Assembly (NCBI GenBank): GCA_963693085.1
Contig: OY856411.1
Coordinates: forward strand, 119,908,267-119,972,266
DNA length: 64,000 bases
Source: Alisma plantago-aquatica
Taxonomy: Eukaryota; Streptophyta; Magnoliopsida; Alismatales; Alismataceae
Reading direction: 5' to 3'
Every line of letters begins with the position of its first letter. The first letter of the stretch is position 1. Of this stretch, positions 24,901 to 34,791 are shown piece after piece. The position numbers were made by a program, and so were the translations under genes. The notes under the pieces were generated by a model, which made no database searches, had not been told where the DNA came from, and was given only the letters and a program-made list of their open reading frames with translations.

Positions 24901-27091
24901 TGTTACAACCCTAATCTTTGGGTTCCTTTGGTGAGAAATGTGTTTTCTCATATTAAAGATATTGGAACAAATAAAGATATAATATGGATTTCGTTTACAA
25001 TAGCCTTGATGATTGTGTTGTGGGCTTTATTGGCTATTGGGCCCAATAATGAGGAAATTCAATTAGTAAATGAATAATTGAGTTTTTGAGAAAAGAAAGG
25101 TGTGGAAACCTCTAGAAGGCAAGAGAATATAATCCAAGGATGGATTTTGTGCCTCTTGAGTTCCTCGAGTTCCAAGGAGTCCAAAGTTGCAAAAAGAAAG
25201 CAATAAGAAAAGAAAAGATTAATTAAGTATTTCTTTATTAAGAAAGAAACTGAAAACAATGGTAAAATGTGGAAAACAAGTGAAAAGAGGTGTAATGGAG
25301 TTATTCTTGGTGGAATTTCGTATCCCAAGGATTCCTAATGTAAAAAGGAAAACCAATGAGGAAAATTAAAGAGAAATAAAGAGAAATCCTGAAAAGGAAA
25401 TATTTTAAATAAGAACTCAACATGATAATGAGGAATAATGCATTTAGATGCATCTAGAAGGATAATGAGTATCTAATAAAAAATATTTCGAAATAATAGA
25501 GTTTCTTGGGATCCAAGGAGTCCCAATAAACAAGAAAAATTGAGAAAATACCAAAATTGTAAAATAAGAGGATAATGTGATACATTATTAATGAATTTTG
25601 TGATTTTGATAAAAAGAAACTATTTGTTAATAAAGGAAAATAGGATTTCGAGGCCAATGAATTAAAAAGCAAACATAAAGAGAATAAGAGGAAAGAATTT
25701 TGAATTGTTAATAACCAAGGATCAAGGGGAGACAAAGAATTAATATAAGAGAGAGAATTTATTCTCAACTATGGAGAGATGATTTCCTAATGAGGAGCAG
25801 CCTTGCATTTCTCATGGGCAAGTACGTTAGGGCATGGATGTCATCCCTATATCAAGGGTTGAACCCATTGGCCAAGACCAGAGAGTTCCCATGCGGATAT
25901 CTCTCTCTCTTCTTCACCTTATTCATTGTTTCCATCAACAAACCCTAACAAAAGGGTAGATCCATCACAGGAGCAAACGAGAGGCTGTGAATATCATCAT
26001 GATGAAGGTTCGAAGGTTGCACGTCAATCTGAGGTAGGTTGGCCATCGTTCTCTAAGTTCTCGACCTGCTGCGACCTCCAGCAGCCGCCTGCAGGACTAG
26101 CTAGCTTCCGGGTTTGGTGTGCTCGAACCAGCCACCGAGGTTGTAGGTTGGGTGGAGCCCCAGGTGCGGCGGATGGTGGCGGAGGTAGGGCACCCATCGG
26201 TGGTGCCCTCAGATCTTGGAAGGCGCGAAGAAACCCTCTCGCAGGTCGACCTGGTCGGCGGGCAGCACATGGTTCAGAGGTTGAAGGAGAACGGTGGCGT
26301 TGGACGCTTATGCCCCTCATGGGAGTAAAGAAGCGAACCGCGGCCCAGGGGTATAAGAGACTTTTTTCCAAATAAGTCAAGCGGGCCTCTTTGCATGCAA
26401 GGAGCGACATGGCGCTCTCCGATTGGCCAAACATATTCTTATTTTGCAAAAATTATATCTAATGTTTGGTAACTCCGATTAGGACAAGTAATGTATGAAT
26501 TTTGATCAGGAGAATGATAGGAATCCAATAAAAATGATATTAAAGATTGATTAAGTTCCTAATTGCAAAAGTACGATAAGTTGATGGAAAGTGCATTAAA
26601 GTTAAGTTAAAAACCCTATTTGTGATTAAAGGTTGAATCTAGTATGCTTAATGGGTTAATTGAAGTATTAATAACTTGTTGAATGATAATGTTAGATTCG
26701 AACCTGATCTAGATGAAATTTGCATGATTTAGGGTTTTTACCCCATATGAGAATGATTAAGTTTTTAGAAACCCTAATTTAGGGTAAAAGAGGATAAGAT
26801 CATATATGATTTGAAAAAGGTGAAAATACATTATTAAATGATGGTTCTAAATTATTTTGAGTACAAAAGTCCTTAATTCTGGATAAATACCCTATATGTA
26901 GTAATTAGGGTTTTCTCATGAATAAAAGGTGGAAATGATGGTAAAACGAGTTCATATGTTAATTAGAACCTAATGAACTTTGAATTGATGATAGGTGTGT
27001 ATAATGATCTTGTCATGGATTAAAAGGATATAAATAATAGCTTTAATGTAAAAGAAGCTTAATGAAGTTAATTGATGATTAATGTGACTTT

Positions 27092-27106
27092 AATATGGAA
27101 ATAGGG
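27092..27106. repeat. Target site duplication of the 1.65 kb retroposon, 5' copy
   Basis: The fifteen bases aatatggaaataggg are repeated at 28755-28769 after the poly-A. The 5' LTR has this site once, near 19317-19331, with one base different and no insertion. Confidence 0.88.
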
Positions 27107-28754
27107 GGAGCTATGCAACATCCCTTCTCTCTAGGACCGTCGCTCTCCCTTCTCTCTAGAGCTCCCAACAGCACCGCTGGGGGGAGGGGCGTCTTCTCGG
27201 CGCTATCCTCCCCCTGGCACTCTCGCGACCACCGTGGTCCTTTCGTATGAAGCCATATTCAACATCCCAGATAGGTTGGTGATTGGAGGCAGATCCCTGG
27301 TGGCGGCGAGAGTCAGGGAGGATGGGTCTCGGCCCTACCTCTCTAGGTCGAAGATTCCTTCTCCGGAGGTTATGGAAGAGATACGATGGGGAGTTGACTG
27401 GATGTAGGTGCTTGCATGGACTAGATCTGGAGGGATAGTTGTGTGCTGATTCAATCAGCCTCCATCTAGTTCATGGGTGACTGGATGGAGCGAAGCTACC
27501 TTGCACAGATTCGATGTTATACAAGGTCATCTCTGTCACTGGGGTTTCATGCCCTGTCCCTTATCTGCTCCCCCTCCTCTTCTCTTTTCTTCCCCGACAA
27601 GAAGCGGCTGCTCCGACTAGGGCTCTCACCATCACAGGGATAGGTGGCTGTGGCTCCTACGTAGGCTGTTGGCTGCTGCTGCCATGTGTTGATGGCCTCT
27701 CGGTATTCGACGAAATGCGTCTGAGTATTCAGAAGCTTTCAAGCATCCGATAGATGGCCCATTGCTCTCTGCTGTAGCAACTTGGGTCATTCTCATGTTG
27801 ATCGTCGTACTTACATAGTTGCTGTCAGGAGCTTGCTCTCGATGGTGTCTTGATGTATGTCAGTGGCATACTACCTGTTGGACTAGTGCTTTGGAATGCC
27901 CTTCAGGTATTCGTGGGTTTGCGTCTGTGCAAGCAGGTGTCCTCTAGTCTCCCAGGACTGGTGCTGCAGCTGATCCAGGAGCATGGGCTGAAGTTGGTCG
28001 ACCCCTGTCTCCTCTTCTTTCAAATTGTGGGTGTTCTAAATGCTAGTAAAGAGAGGCTTCAGTGGTTCCAGCATCCGATCCCCCCAAGTCTTGGTTTTTC
28101 TTCAGTGTTGGGTCCTGTTGGGTGGCTTAGAGGAAAGATGGTTGACACCCATTATTTCCTTCTGTTTCCTGGTTCCTGGTTTGAGTGGCAAGTGGTGTCG
28201 AGTTATCTTCTTCTGTTGTCCGATGGCTGGGATCTATTTCTGGGGTTTTCTTCCACTATCTTTGTGAGTGTGGATAATGCATGTGTGAAGGGAGTTCCTA
28301 GATTCTACTCTTGGTGATCGGTACAGTTGACTCAGATATCAAGCTCTCTTATTGAACTGACAGGAATACAAGTTGGGGCTACCAACGATTAAGTTGAGGT
28401 AGCTGATGAAGTTAGATGGGACTTTGCCTTTAAACTCCATTAAAGGCTCAAGTACATGCTTTGGTTGATATTCTTTAGCCTATGATGATGAGTCTGCACT
28501 CTTTGTGGGTGGGCGTATTGTTAGTGGAGCTCCTCATCAGAGTAGGATTTAGATATATTTGATTTTGCTTGTATGAATGCTCTTGATGTTTGTTCTTTGG
28601 CTGGGTCCTCCTCTATCTGTTTCAGTCTTCTGCGTAAGACCTTTAGTATCTTTTGCTATTTTTTGGTAATCCTCTCAAAGGATTAGGGGGTGCGATTTCT
28701 TGTACCTAAAGTTTTGGTATATCACAATAGTAACAGGATTTTCGCTGACAAAAA
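27107..28754 (+). mobile_element. Poly-A retroposon of 1.65 kb (truncated LINE, non-autonomous LINE or processed copy)
   Basis: The insertion is defined by a 15 bp target duplication, a short poly-A end (after tttcgctgac) and an empty site in the other LTR. These are the marks of LINE-driven reverse transcription. The first 100 bases contain tctctctagg motifs much like the leader of the nearby LINE (about 29025-29080), suggesting kinship. From about 27230 one frame runs for over 50 codons to a stop after 27400 and reads IPDRLVIGGRSLVAARVRED; I do not recognise the protein. Further open frames at 27514-27753 and 27850-28317 are hydrophobic and of doubtful meaning. The segment is clearly more GC-rich than its host LTR. 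I cannot tell whether it is a decayed LINE or a retrocopied transcript. Confidence 0.82.
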
Positions 28755-28769
28755 AATATGGAAATAGGG
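28755..28769. repeat. Target site duplication of the 1.65 kb retroposon, 3' copy
   Basis: Identical to 27092-27106. Its first two bases could also belong to the poly-A tail. Confidence 0.85.
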
Positions 28770-28979
28770 TTATATGTTGTTACGATAACCTTAATGTTGA
28801 AGAATAGATGAGATAATTATGGTGTATGAGTAATGGCATAAAATTAGGGTTTAATATGGTAAAAGATGAAGGGAAACCCTAATTGCAAAACGAAACCCTA
28901 AAATGGACACAGAAGCCCTAGAAAGTGAATCCAAGTCAATAAAGTAGATCTTGATATAGTGTGTACATATTCTTTTCAG

Positions 28980-28995
28980 GAATTATGTGATTGTT
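28980..28995. repeat. Target site duplication of the LINE, 5' copy
   Basis: The sixteen bases gaattatgtgattgtt recur at 33846-33861 directly after the poly-A. The empty site in the 5' LTR is at about 19541-19556. Confidence 0.92.
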
Positions 28996-29088
28996 ATATG
29001 TGTTTTAGAATTCTGAATAGATCAGATGAGTTCTCTCTCTAGAAGGGCGAGCTGCTTGGGCTCCACCTTCTCTCTAGGGGACGCGACC

Positions 29089-30390
29089 ATGGTGGGCGGG
29101 GGCTCTCGACCCCCTCCTGCTACTACCGATAAGGAGGGCTAGTTCTCACCGGTGACTGATGTCACAGTGCCAGGAGCTTGGGTGCGGGCCGTCGCCGGCC
29201 CCCCACCACAGATTAGGGGCTCAGTGGCTAGTGACCCGAAGGAACCTTTTTGCAAAGAAGGGGATCGGCGGGTCTGGACGAAGTTCACGAAGCCGATCAT
29301 GGAGGAGATGGAGCACTACCACCAACACTCGGCGATCGTGCAGATTTTGGGGAAGAAGAGCCATCCACAGCAGCTCCGAGGGTGGATGGTGAGGACCTGG
29401 AGACCAAAAGGGGTGATTGAACTCTTTTCGCTGGAAGACAGACTCTTTCTGTTTCACTGCGCCTCTGAAGCCGACCTGAAAGGGGCCACTACATGCGGCC
29501 CGTGGTTCTTCGATGATCAGCTCGTCCTCGTGCGGCGCTGGACACCGGAGGCGGATACGAGGAGAGCTGCCTTCACGACGGCTCCGGTATGGGTCTCATT
29601 ACCCAATGTGGGAAAGCACTGGACCCCAAGGGCCATCACGGTAATCGCCAACGCCATTGGGGTTCCTAGAGCGATTGACAGAAGAAACGATGGAACCATC
29701 ACGGGCTGCGCCAGGGTATGCGTGGACATATCGGCAGCAATCGTGCCTCCGCCGGAGGTGATGGTGGAGTTGCCCAACGGAGGTGAATGGGAAGTTAAGG
29801 TCCGGTATGAAGCCATGCCCGACTGGTGTTCGACCTGCAAGGTCTTTGGCCACGAGACCGGCAACTGCCCGGGAGCACGCAAAGATATCAGCTTCGACCC
29901 TCCAATCATTCCTGAGCAACCGAGAGGCAGGCCGAGAAGAACGGGGAAGTCCAAGCCCCCAAACCAGAGAAAAGGGAAGGAGAAGATGACCGACCAGACT
30001 GGTCCTTTTGAGACCGGCCAAACGTCAGGTGAGAAGCAAACGGGAACCAACACCAACCCCATCACTTTAACAGGGGAGGGGGAAGGAGTAAAGGAAACAT
30101 CGATCGTGGTACAGGCTACTGAGCAGGTCACGGAGGTGACTCCAGATGGAGTGGAAAATAATCCTGAGCCTAACGAGATGGAGATGCCAGCGAGCTCATC
30201 CAACCCAGGTGAGATAGTTGTAGGGGGATCCGGTGCCAATCCGTTTACCATCCTCGAGCAGCTAGAAGAAGACGGCAACAGAGAGAATGAAAGTGATAGA
30301 GGAAGCAAACAGAGGGAGACCAGAAGCTCCAAGAAGAAGACCAAGCACGTCAACCGCTCTATAGAGGGGAGCGGAAAGACGACATCTTAA
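29089..30390 (+). CDS. LINE ORF1 protein (DUF4283-like, CCHC zinc knuckle), early stop
   Basis: ORF1 of plant L1 elements binds element RNA and aids its reverse transcription. The first ATG in this frame (29089, after gcgacc) is followed by 17 codons and then a TAG at 29140-29142. From there the frame stays open to the TAA at 30388-30390. An open frame drawn from 29152 would start on GTG, and the next in-frame ATG is at 29299, so I take 29089 as the ancestral start. Counting from 29152, residues about 45-145 resemble the DUF4283 RNA-binding fold, with a conserved FHC...GPWFFD region. Residues about 220-240 hold the knuckle WCSTCKVFGHETGNC. The rest is a long acidic and polar tail ending in a basic KKKTK patch. 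The stop codon overlaps the ORF2 start by one base. Translation of the full domain would need readthrough or internal initiation. Confidence 0.85.
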
Positions 30391-33300
30391 TGTACATCCT
30401 CACATGGAATGTGCGAGGAGCTTCCCTGGAAGGTATCCAAAGGGAAGTGAAGAAGGTGATAAACGAGGAAGGGCCTAGTCTAGTCTTATGCTTTGAGACT
30501 AGGATCAGAAGAGAGGTAAAGGACAGGGTGAACTCCTTGTTTCCAGTAGGATGGAGAACTTTGTCCAACCTGGACCAAGTTGAAGGAGGTAGGATTGCCA
30601 TAGGGTGGGATCCAAGAGCCTGGGATATTTACGCGATCAGCTTCAATGACCAAGTGTGCACGATCAGCTGCTGCAACAAAGGTGGAATGTCGTTCATCAC
30701 GTCTGCTATTTATGGTGAGAACCTTGAGAAGGACAGGGAGAGACTGTGGGACACTCTGATCAACACAGCGCAGGAGGAGGTTCCCTGGCTTGTTATAGGC
30801 GAATTTAACAACATCAGGAAGGCAAGAGAGAAGGTTGGAGGGAGAGTTGTCCCTGAAAGGGTGATGGCTTCTTTCAACAACATGGTGGACAGGTCGGGGC
30901 TTATTGAACTAGTTGTGAAAGGGGGCATAACCTCATGGACTAATAAGCAACAGGGGAAGAGGAGAATCGCTTCCGCCATTGACCGAGGGCTAGTGAATGA
31001 AGCGTGGTTGGATGTCTGGCCCAACTCAGCTATCAAAATGGGTGCTAACCCTGTCAGTGATCACGCATGGGTGAAAATGGAACTTACCAACATAACACAT
31101 CATCCTCGACCATTCAGATTCATCAACTGGTGGTGTGAATGGGGTGGTTTCAAGGATGTGGTGAAAGATGCGTGGAGTCAAGAAGTGATAGGAAATCCGT
31201 TGTACATTGCACTGAAAAAGCTACAAAATACAAAGAAAGCCTTGAAGCTGTGGATCAAGGAGAAAGCAAATCTCAAAAACCTGCTGAGCAAAGCAAAGAT
31301 GGAGTATGAAAATGATGCGATGGAAGTTAGACTTGACCCCCTTAATGATGAGAAGATCGAAAATGAAAATACCTCGGAGAAAAGATTGAAACAACTTAAG
31401 AAAGCTGAAGAAACATTCCTATGGCAAAGAAGTCGTATGACCTGGATCAAAGATGGCGACCACAACACGAGGACCTATCATGCGGCCATAAAGAAGAAAG
31501 AGATGCAAGAGACTATACATGAGCTCATTAATGAAGAAGGAGAAACAGTGGAGGGCAGGGCTGCTGTTACCTTAAATGCGATCAACCACTTCTTCCATCT
31601 GTACAACAGGAAAGAAGGCAACCACCCTATTAAAGAGGAGCTTCTACCAGGGGCACTCATATCTGACAAAATGAATAGGGAACTGTGTAAGATAGCCACT
31701 GAGGAGGAAATCAAAGCTGCTACCTTCTCCATCAACCCATCCAAGGCGCCCGGACCGGATGGGTTCAATGGGAGATTTTTCCAATGTGTATGGGACATCA
31801 TAAGGAGGGAGATTATTGAAGCTGTGAGGTGGTTCATGGCAGGTGGGAGGATGGTGAGAGTTGTGAATCATGCTTTCATCAAACTCATACCGAAGAAGAA
31901 GGAGGCTACCAATATGAATGACTTTAGACCCATAGCTTGTTGTGGGGTCCTCTACAAAATTATTGCTAAGCTTTTTGCAGGTAGATTGAAACCTATTTTA
32001 CCCAAGATCATCTCTAAAGAACAAAGTGCGTTCATACAAGGCAGGAAGATCGCTGACAGTACTCTCTTGGCAGCCGAATTTATGGTGGGCTTCAACATCA
32101 AACATGAGCCGGCTAAAGCCTGCATGAAGGTCGACTTGTCAAAAGCTTATGACCACGTGAGATGTGATTTCTTGTGGAAAGTGATGAGCAAAATGGGGTT
32201 TGACCCGAGATGGACAAATATGATTAAGGAATGCGTACAGACGACTTCCTTCTCCATCCTAATCAATGGATCACCAGAAGGGCTGTTCCAGGCTAGCAAT
32301 GGATTGAGAGAAGGGGACCCTTTGTCCCCCCTCCTATTCACCCTGGTTATGGAAGGGCTTACAAATATGCTTCATAAGGCGGAAGAGAAAGGTAACATCA
32401 AGACCTTCCACATCAATGGTACTAGAGTTCTATCCCATCTAGTCTTTGCGGACGATGTGATGCTCTTCTCGGCGGGTAATGCAAAAAGGCTACATGAAAT
32501 GAAAAGGGTCCTAATACAGTTTGGCAAGATGTCCGGGCTCTACATCAATCAAATCAAATCAAAAATTTTTTGCTCCAGATCTTGCGACAGTAGAAGAGGC
32601 AGATTGAAGCTGGCAATAGGGATGGATGATGGTGTTTTCCCTACGAGGTACCTCGGGGCACCGATTGCAGGTGGGAAGGGGACTACCAAAGATTTCACGG
32701 CCTGCCTTGATGGCATTAGAACCAAGGTGGAACAATGGAGCAGGATTAAAATCTCCATGGCAGGGAGATTTGTCCTTGTTAGATCGGTCATCCAAAGTAT
32801 GATTCGATTTTGGGGGGATGTATGTGAAATACCAAACCCAGTGGTAGATAGAATGAAAACCTTAACAACCAATTTTGTTTGGGGAGGCAAGAACCACAGT
32901 GTGGCGTGGGATACCATTGCTGAACGGTTTCAGAAAGGAGGACTGAATATCAAACACCCACTAGATATTGTAAACAGCTGTAGATTGAAGAGAATGGACA
33001 GGTTTTTAAGAGACAAAGACAACGTGTGGACGAGCTGGATGAGGATCAGGTATGGCCTCATCCCTTCTGTGAAGGCGCAGCAATCAAGAGTGTGGAGGCA
33101 GATCTGCTACAGCTGGGAGAAGACGCAAAACCTCTATAAAGTTGGTGTCGATGGTATGATGGTGTTGCACAACCAACACATCACACCATGGACCAACTTG
33201 GGCGATGGTGCACGTGTCTACTGGTTCAAAATGCTATGGGGACCCTTCCATATACCAAAGTGGAGTACAACTACCTACAAAGCGATTTTAAAGAAACTCA

Positions 33301-33725
33301 CTACTAAAGACAGGATGCGCAGATGGGGGCTGCAAGTCAATGCCCGCTGCTGTCTTTGTGATAGAGAGGATGAAGACCATGAACACCTGTTTGCTTCTTG
33401 CAGGTATTCCATGTATGTATGGAGAACCATATGTCTCAAAAATGGCTGGGATGCTAGCAACCATAGCTGCTATGAAGATACCATCAAGTTTTTTGATAGA
33501 TCTAACAAATCCAAGTTTGAAATAGGATTTGCAGGTCTGTGCATTACCGTGTTTTGCTACACCATATGGGGGGAAAGAAACAAGAGAATTCATGGCAGCA
33601 ATAGGACTACTGAATCTGACCTTATCAAAAGAATATGTATAGAAATGAGAAACGTGGTTAGAGCTAAAAAAGACCTGGTTAAAGGCAGCTCACCACTAGC
33701 TAGGAAATTTTGGGGCATTTTGTAG
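30390..33725 (+). CDS. LINE ORF2: endonuclease-reverse transcriptase, 1111 aa, open
   Basis: This protein nicks target DNA and copies element RNA at the nick. Residues about 1-230 form an APE-type endonuclease: WNVRG at the start, FETR with the catalytic Glu, then PWLVIGEFNNI and finally SDH. The usual GDFN motif reads GEFN here, so the expected catalytic Asp is Glu. The reverse transcriptase spans about residues 445-720, with APGPDGFNG, LIPKKKEA, DFRPI, QSAFIQGR, KVDLSKAYDHV, GLREGDPLSPLLF and the active-site box FADD. A zinc-binding domain (zf-RVT) lies near residues 985-1005 (CCLCDRE...HEHLFASC). No RNase H is present, and the frame ends soon after a basic tail. There are no stops over 3.3 kb. 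It starts on the shared A of TAATG at the end of ORF1, suggesting coupled translation. Confidence 0.95.
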   Translation: MYILTWNVRGASLEGIQREVKKVINEEGPSLVLCFETRIRREVKDRVNSLFPVGWRTLSNLDQVEGGRIAIGWDPRAWDIYAISFNDQVCTISCCNKGGMSFITSAIYGENLEKDRERLWDTLINTAQEEVPWLVIGEFNNIRKAREKVGGRVVPERVMASFNNMVDRSGLIELVVKGGITSWTNKQQGKRRIASAIDRGLVNEAWLDVWPNSAIKMGANPVSDHAWVKMELTNITHHPRPFRFINWWCEWGGFKDVVKDAWSQEVIGNPLYIALKKLQNTKKALKLWIKEKANLKNLLSKAKMEYENDAMEVRLDPLNDEKIENENTSEKRLKQLKKAEETFLWQRSRMTWIKDGDHNTRTYHAAIKKKEMQETIHELINEEGETVEGRAAVTLNAINHFFHLYNRKEGNHPIKEELLPGALISDKMNRELCKIATEEEIKAATFSINPSKAPGPDGFNGRFFQCVWDIIRREIIEAVRWFMAGGRMVRVVNHAFIKLIPKKKEATNMNDFRPIACCGVLYKIIAKLFAGRLKPILPKIISKEQSAFIQGRKIADSTLLAAEFMVGFNIKHEPAKACMKVDLSKAYDHVRCDFLWKVMSKMGFDPRWTNMIKECVQTTSFSILINGSPEGLFQASNGLREGDPLSPLLFTLVMEGLTNMLHKAEEKGNIKTFHINGTRVLSHLVFADDVMLFSAGNAKRLHEMKRVLIQFGKMSGLYINQIKSKIFCSRSCDSRRGRLKLAIGMDDGVFPTRYLGAPIAGGKGTTKDFTACLDGIRTKVEQWSRIKISMAGRFVLVRSVIQSMIRFWGDVCEIPNPVVDRMKTLTTNFVWGGKNHSVAWDTIAERFQKGGLNIKHPLDIVNSCRLKRMDRFLRDKDNVWTSWMRIRYGLIPSVKAQQSRVWRQICYSWEKTQNLYKVGVDGMMVLHNQHITPWTNLGDGARVYWFKMLWGPFHIPKWSTTTYKAILKKLTTKDRMRRWGLQVNARCCLCDREDEDHEHLFASCRYSMYVWRTICLKNGWDASNHSCYEDTIKFFDRSNKSKFEIGFAGLCITVFCYTIWGERNKRIHGSNRTTESDLIKRICIEMRNVVRAKKDLVKGSSPLARKFWGIL

Positions 33726-33845
33726 AGTTACGCCCTGTTTTTCTGAGCTACATGATCTGTGTGTTTTCTCATAGATGTAATGTTTGACGGGTAGCTCTGC
33801 TATTCCTTTTTGGCAATACTATTTACCTATTTCCAAAAAAAAAAA

Positions 33846-33861
33846 GAATTATGTGATTGTT
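33846..33861. repeat. Target site duplication of the LINE, 3' copy
   Basis: Identical to 28980-28995. The 3' LTR sequence then resumes in register with 19557 onward of the 5' LTR. Confidence 0.92.
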
Positions 33862-34786
33862 GAATTGCTTGTTTGGATTGCTTTCTTGGTTGGATTTGTT
33901 TAATGCTTGTGAAATCATCAAATCAGGTATGTGGTTACGCTTATGAATATCTCGAATTAGTTTTTTTGAGGTTTACTGAAGTTTTCATCGATGTCATGAA
34001 TTAATTGTTGGATGATTTTAATTCATGCAAACTATAATGTGGATATGACTATCACATAAGATATGTGCCTACTAGCTCAGATCTTGGTCACCTCTGGGGC
34101 TTAATAGTTGACCTAGTACATGGCTACCTATGGGGTAGGTCCATCAGGTCATTGGATGACTTAGTACATGGCTACCAATGGGGTAGGTCCATCAAGTCAC
34201 ATTGAGTTAGATATTGGGCTACCTTCGGTTAGTGCCATGCAACTCTATTACACTATGTATTGGCTACCTGTAAGGTAGGACCATGGGGGTAAGAATCTAC
34301 CTAAAGAGAGGTAGCATACAAGTCCATTGTAGGGATAGCACAGAGTTAGGGGATAGGTAAGGATTGAGTAGTATGGCTTAAAATGTAATCTTGGTTGTTA
34401 AATGATTAATTGAATGATTACATTGTTAACATATTTGCATGATTATTGTTTCCCCCACATACCAACTTCTTGCTGACCGACGTTTTGTTTGTCGGCATTT
34501 TAGGTACAATGAAAAGTACAAACAGTAAAGTGGCATATGTGATATTAAATGAGAATTAAAGTGCAAAGGAGGATTAGATAGATTAGTATCTGTGTGGATA
34601 GAAGTTTTTAAATCCCAGTTTTAAAAGGTATGCAAAGTTTTTATTTTTACCATATTTTAGTATAGTTGGTAGAATTTAATAATTGTTGATGATTATTTGT
34701 CGAACCTTTGATCTGGGTTATTGGATAACGGCTTTGATCTCTTGGTCTCCCTTAAGTGGGGTTTACTGGGAGACGGGGTCGTAACA

Positions 34787-34791
34787 GTAAG
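34787..34791. repeat. Target site duplication (gtaag), right copy
   Basis: It follows the LTR end GTAACA and matches 17111-17115. Confidence 0.9.

Larger units (their letters stand above)
28996..33845 (+). mobile_element. Nearly full-length L1-type LINE
   Basis: A 4850 bp non-LTR retrotransposon bounded by perfect 16 bp duplications and ending in 11 A residues (33835-33845). It has a leader of about 90 bp, ORF1 (nucleic-acid-binding protein) and ORF2 (endonuclease-reverse transcriptase). ORF2 has no RNase H domain, as in many plant L1 elements. Poly-A after a short 3' region (33726-33834) and long, staggered target duplications are the expected products of target-primed reverse transcription. 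It is much more GC-rich and codon-like than the LTR it sits in. It is the youngest datable insertion in the window, but the early stop in ORF1 and a changed endonuclease residue suggest it may not be active. Confidence 0.95.
17116..34786 (+). mobile_element. Ty3/gypsy chromovirus (Tekay/Del-like), decayed, with two nested retroposons
   Basis: The LTRs begin TGTTACAACCC and end GTCGTAACA, and a 5 bp target duplication flanks the whole. A decayed iMet primer site follows the 5' LTR and a purine tract (aagaggggaagga) precedes the 3' LTR, so the element reads on the plus strand. The interior (20474-24900) keeps recognisable integrase and chromodomain remnants near its end, which is the pol order of chromoviruses. 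With the two retroposons and one copy of each of their target duplications removed, the 3' LTR is 3357 bp against 3358 bp for the 5' LTR. In the first ~160 aligned bases I counted six differences, mostly transitions, suggesting moderate age. The element cannot encode its own proteins. Confidence 0.93.
24901..34786 (+). repeat. 3' LTR of the chromovirus, split by two retroposons
   Basis: The LTR parts are 24901-27106, 28770-28995 and 33862-34786, together 3357 bp and collinear with the 5' LTR. The gaps are the 1.65 kb retroposon and the LINE. The GC-rich block at about 26040-26350 corresponds to the leader block of the 5' LTR. The overlapping open frames in it exist in both copies only because LTRs are copies. 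Confidence 0.92.

Noticed and set aside
29517..30353. 278-codon open frame on the minus strand across LINE ORF1
   Set aside because: It is the complement of ORF1, which has a clear zinc knuckle on the plus strand. The antisense translation is serine-, leucine- and proline-rich with no domain.
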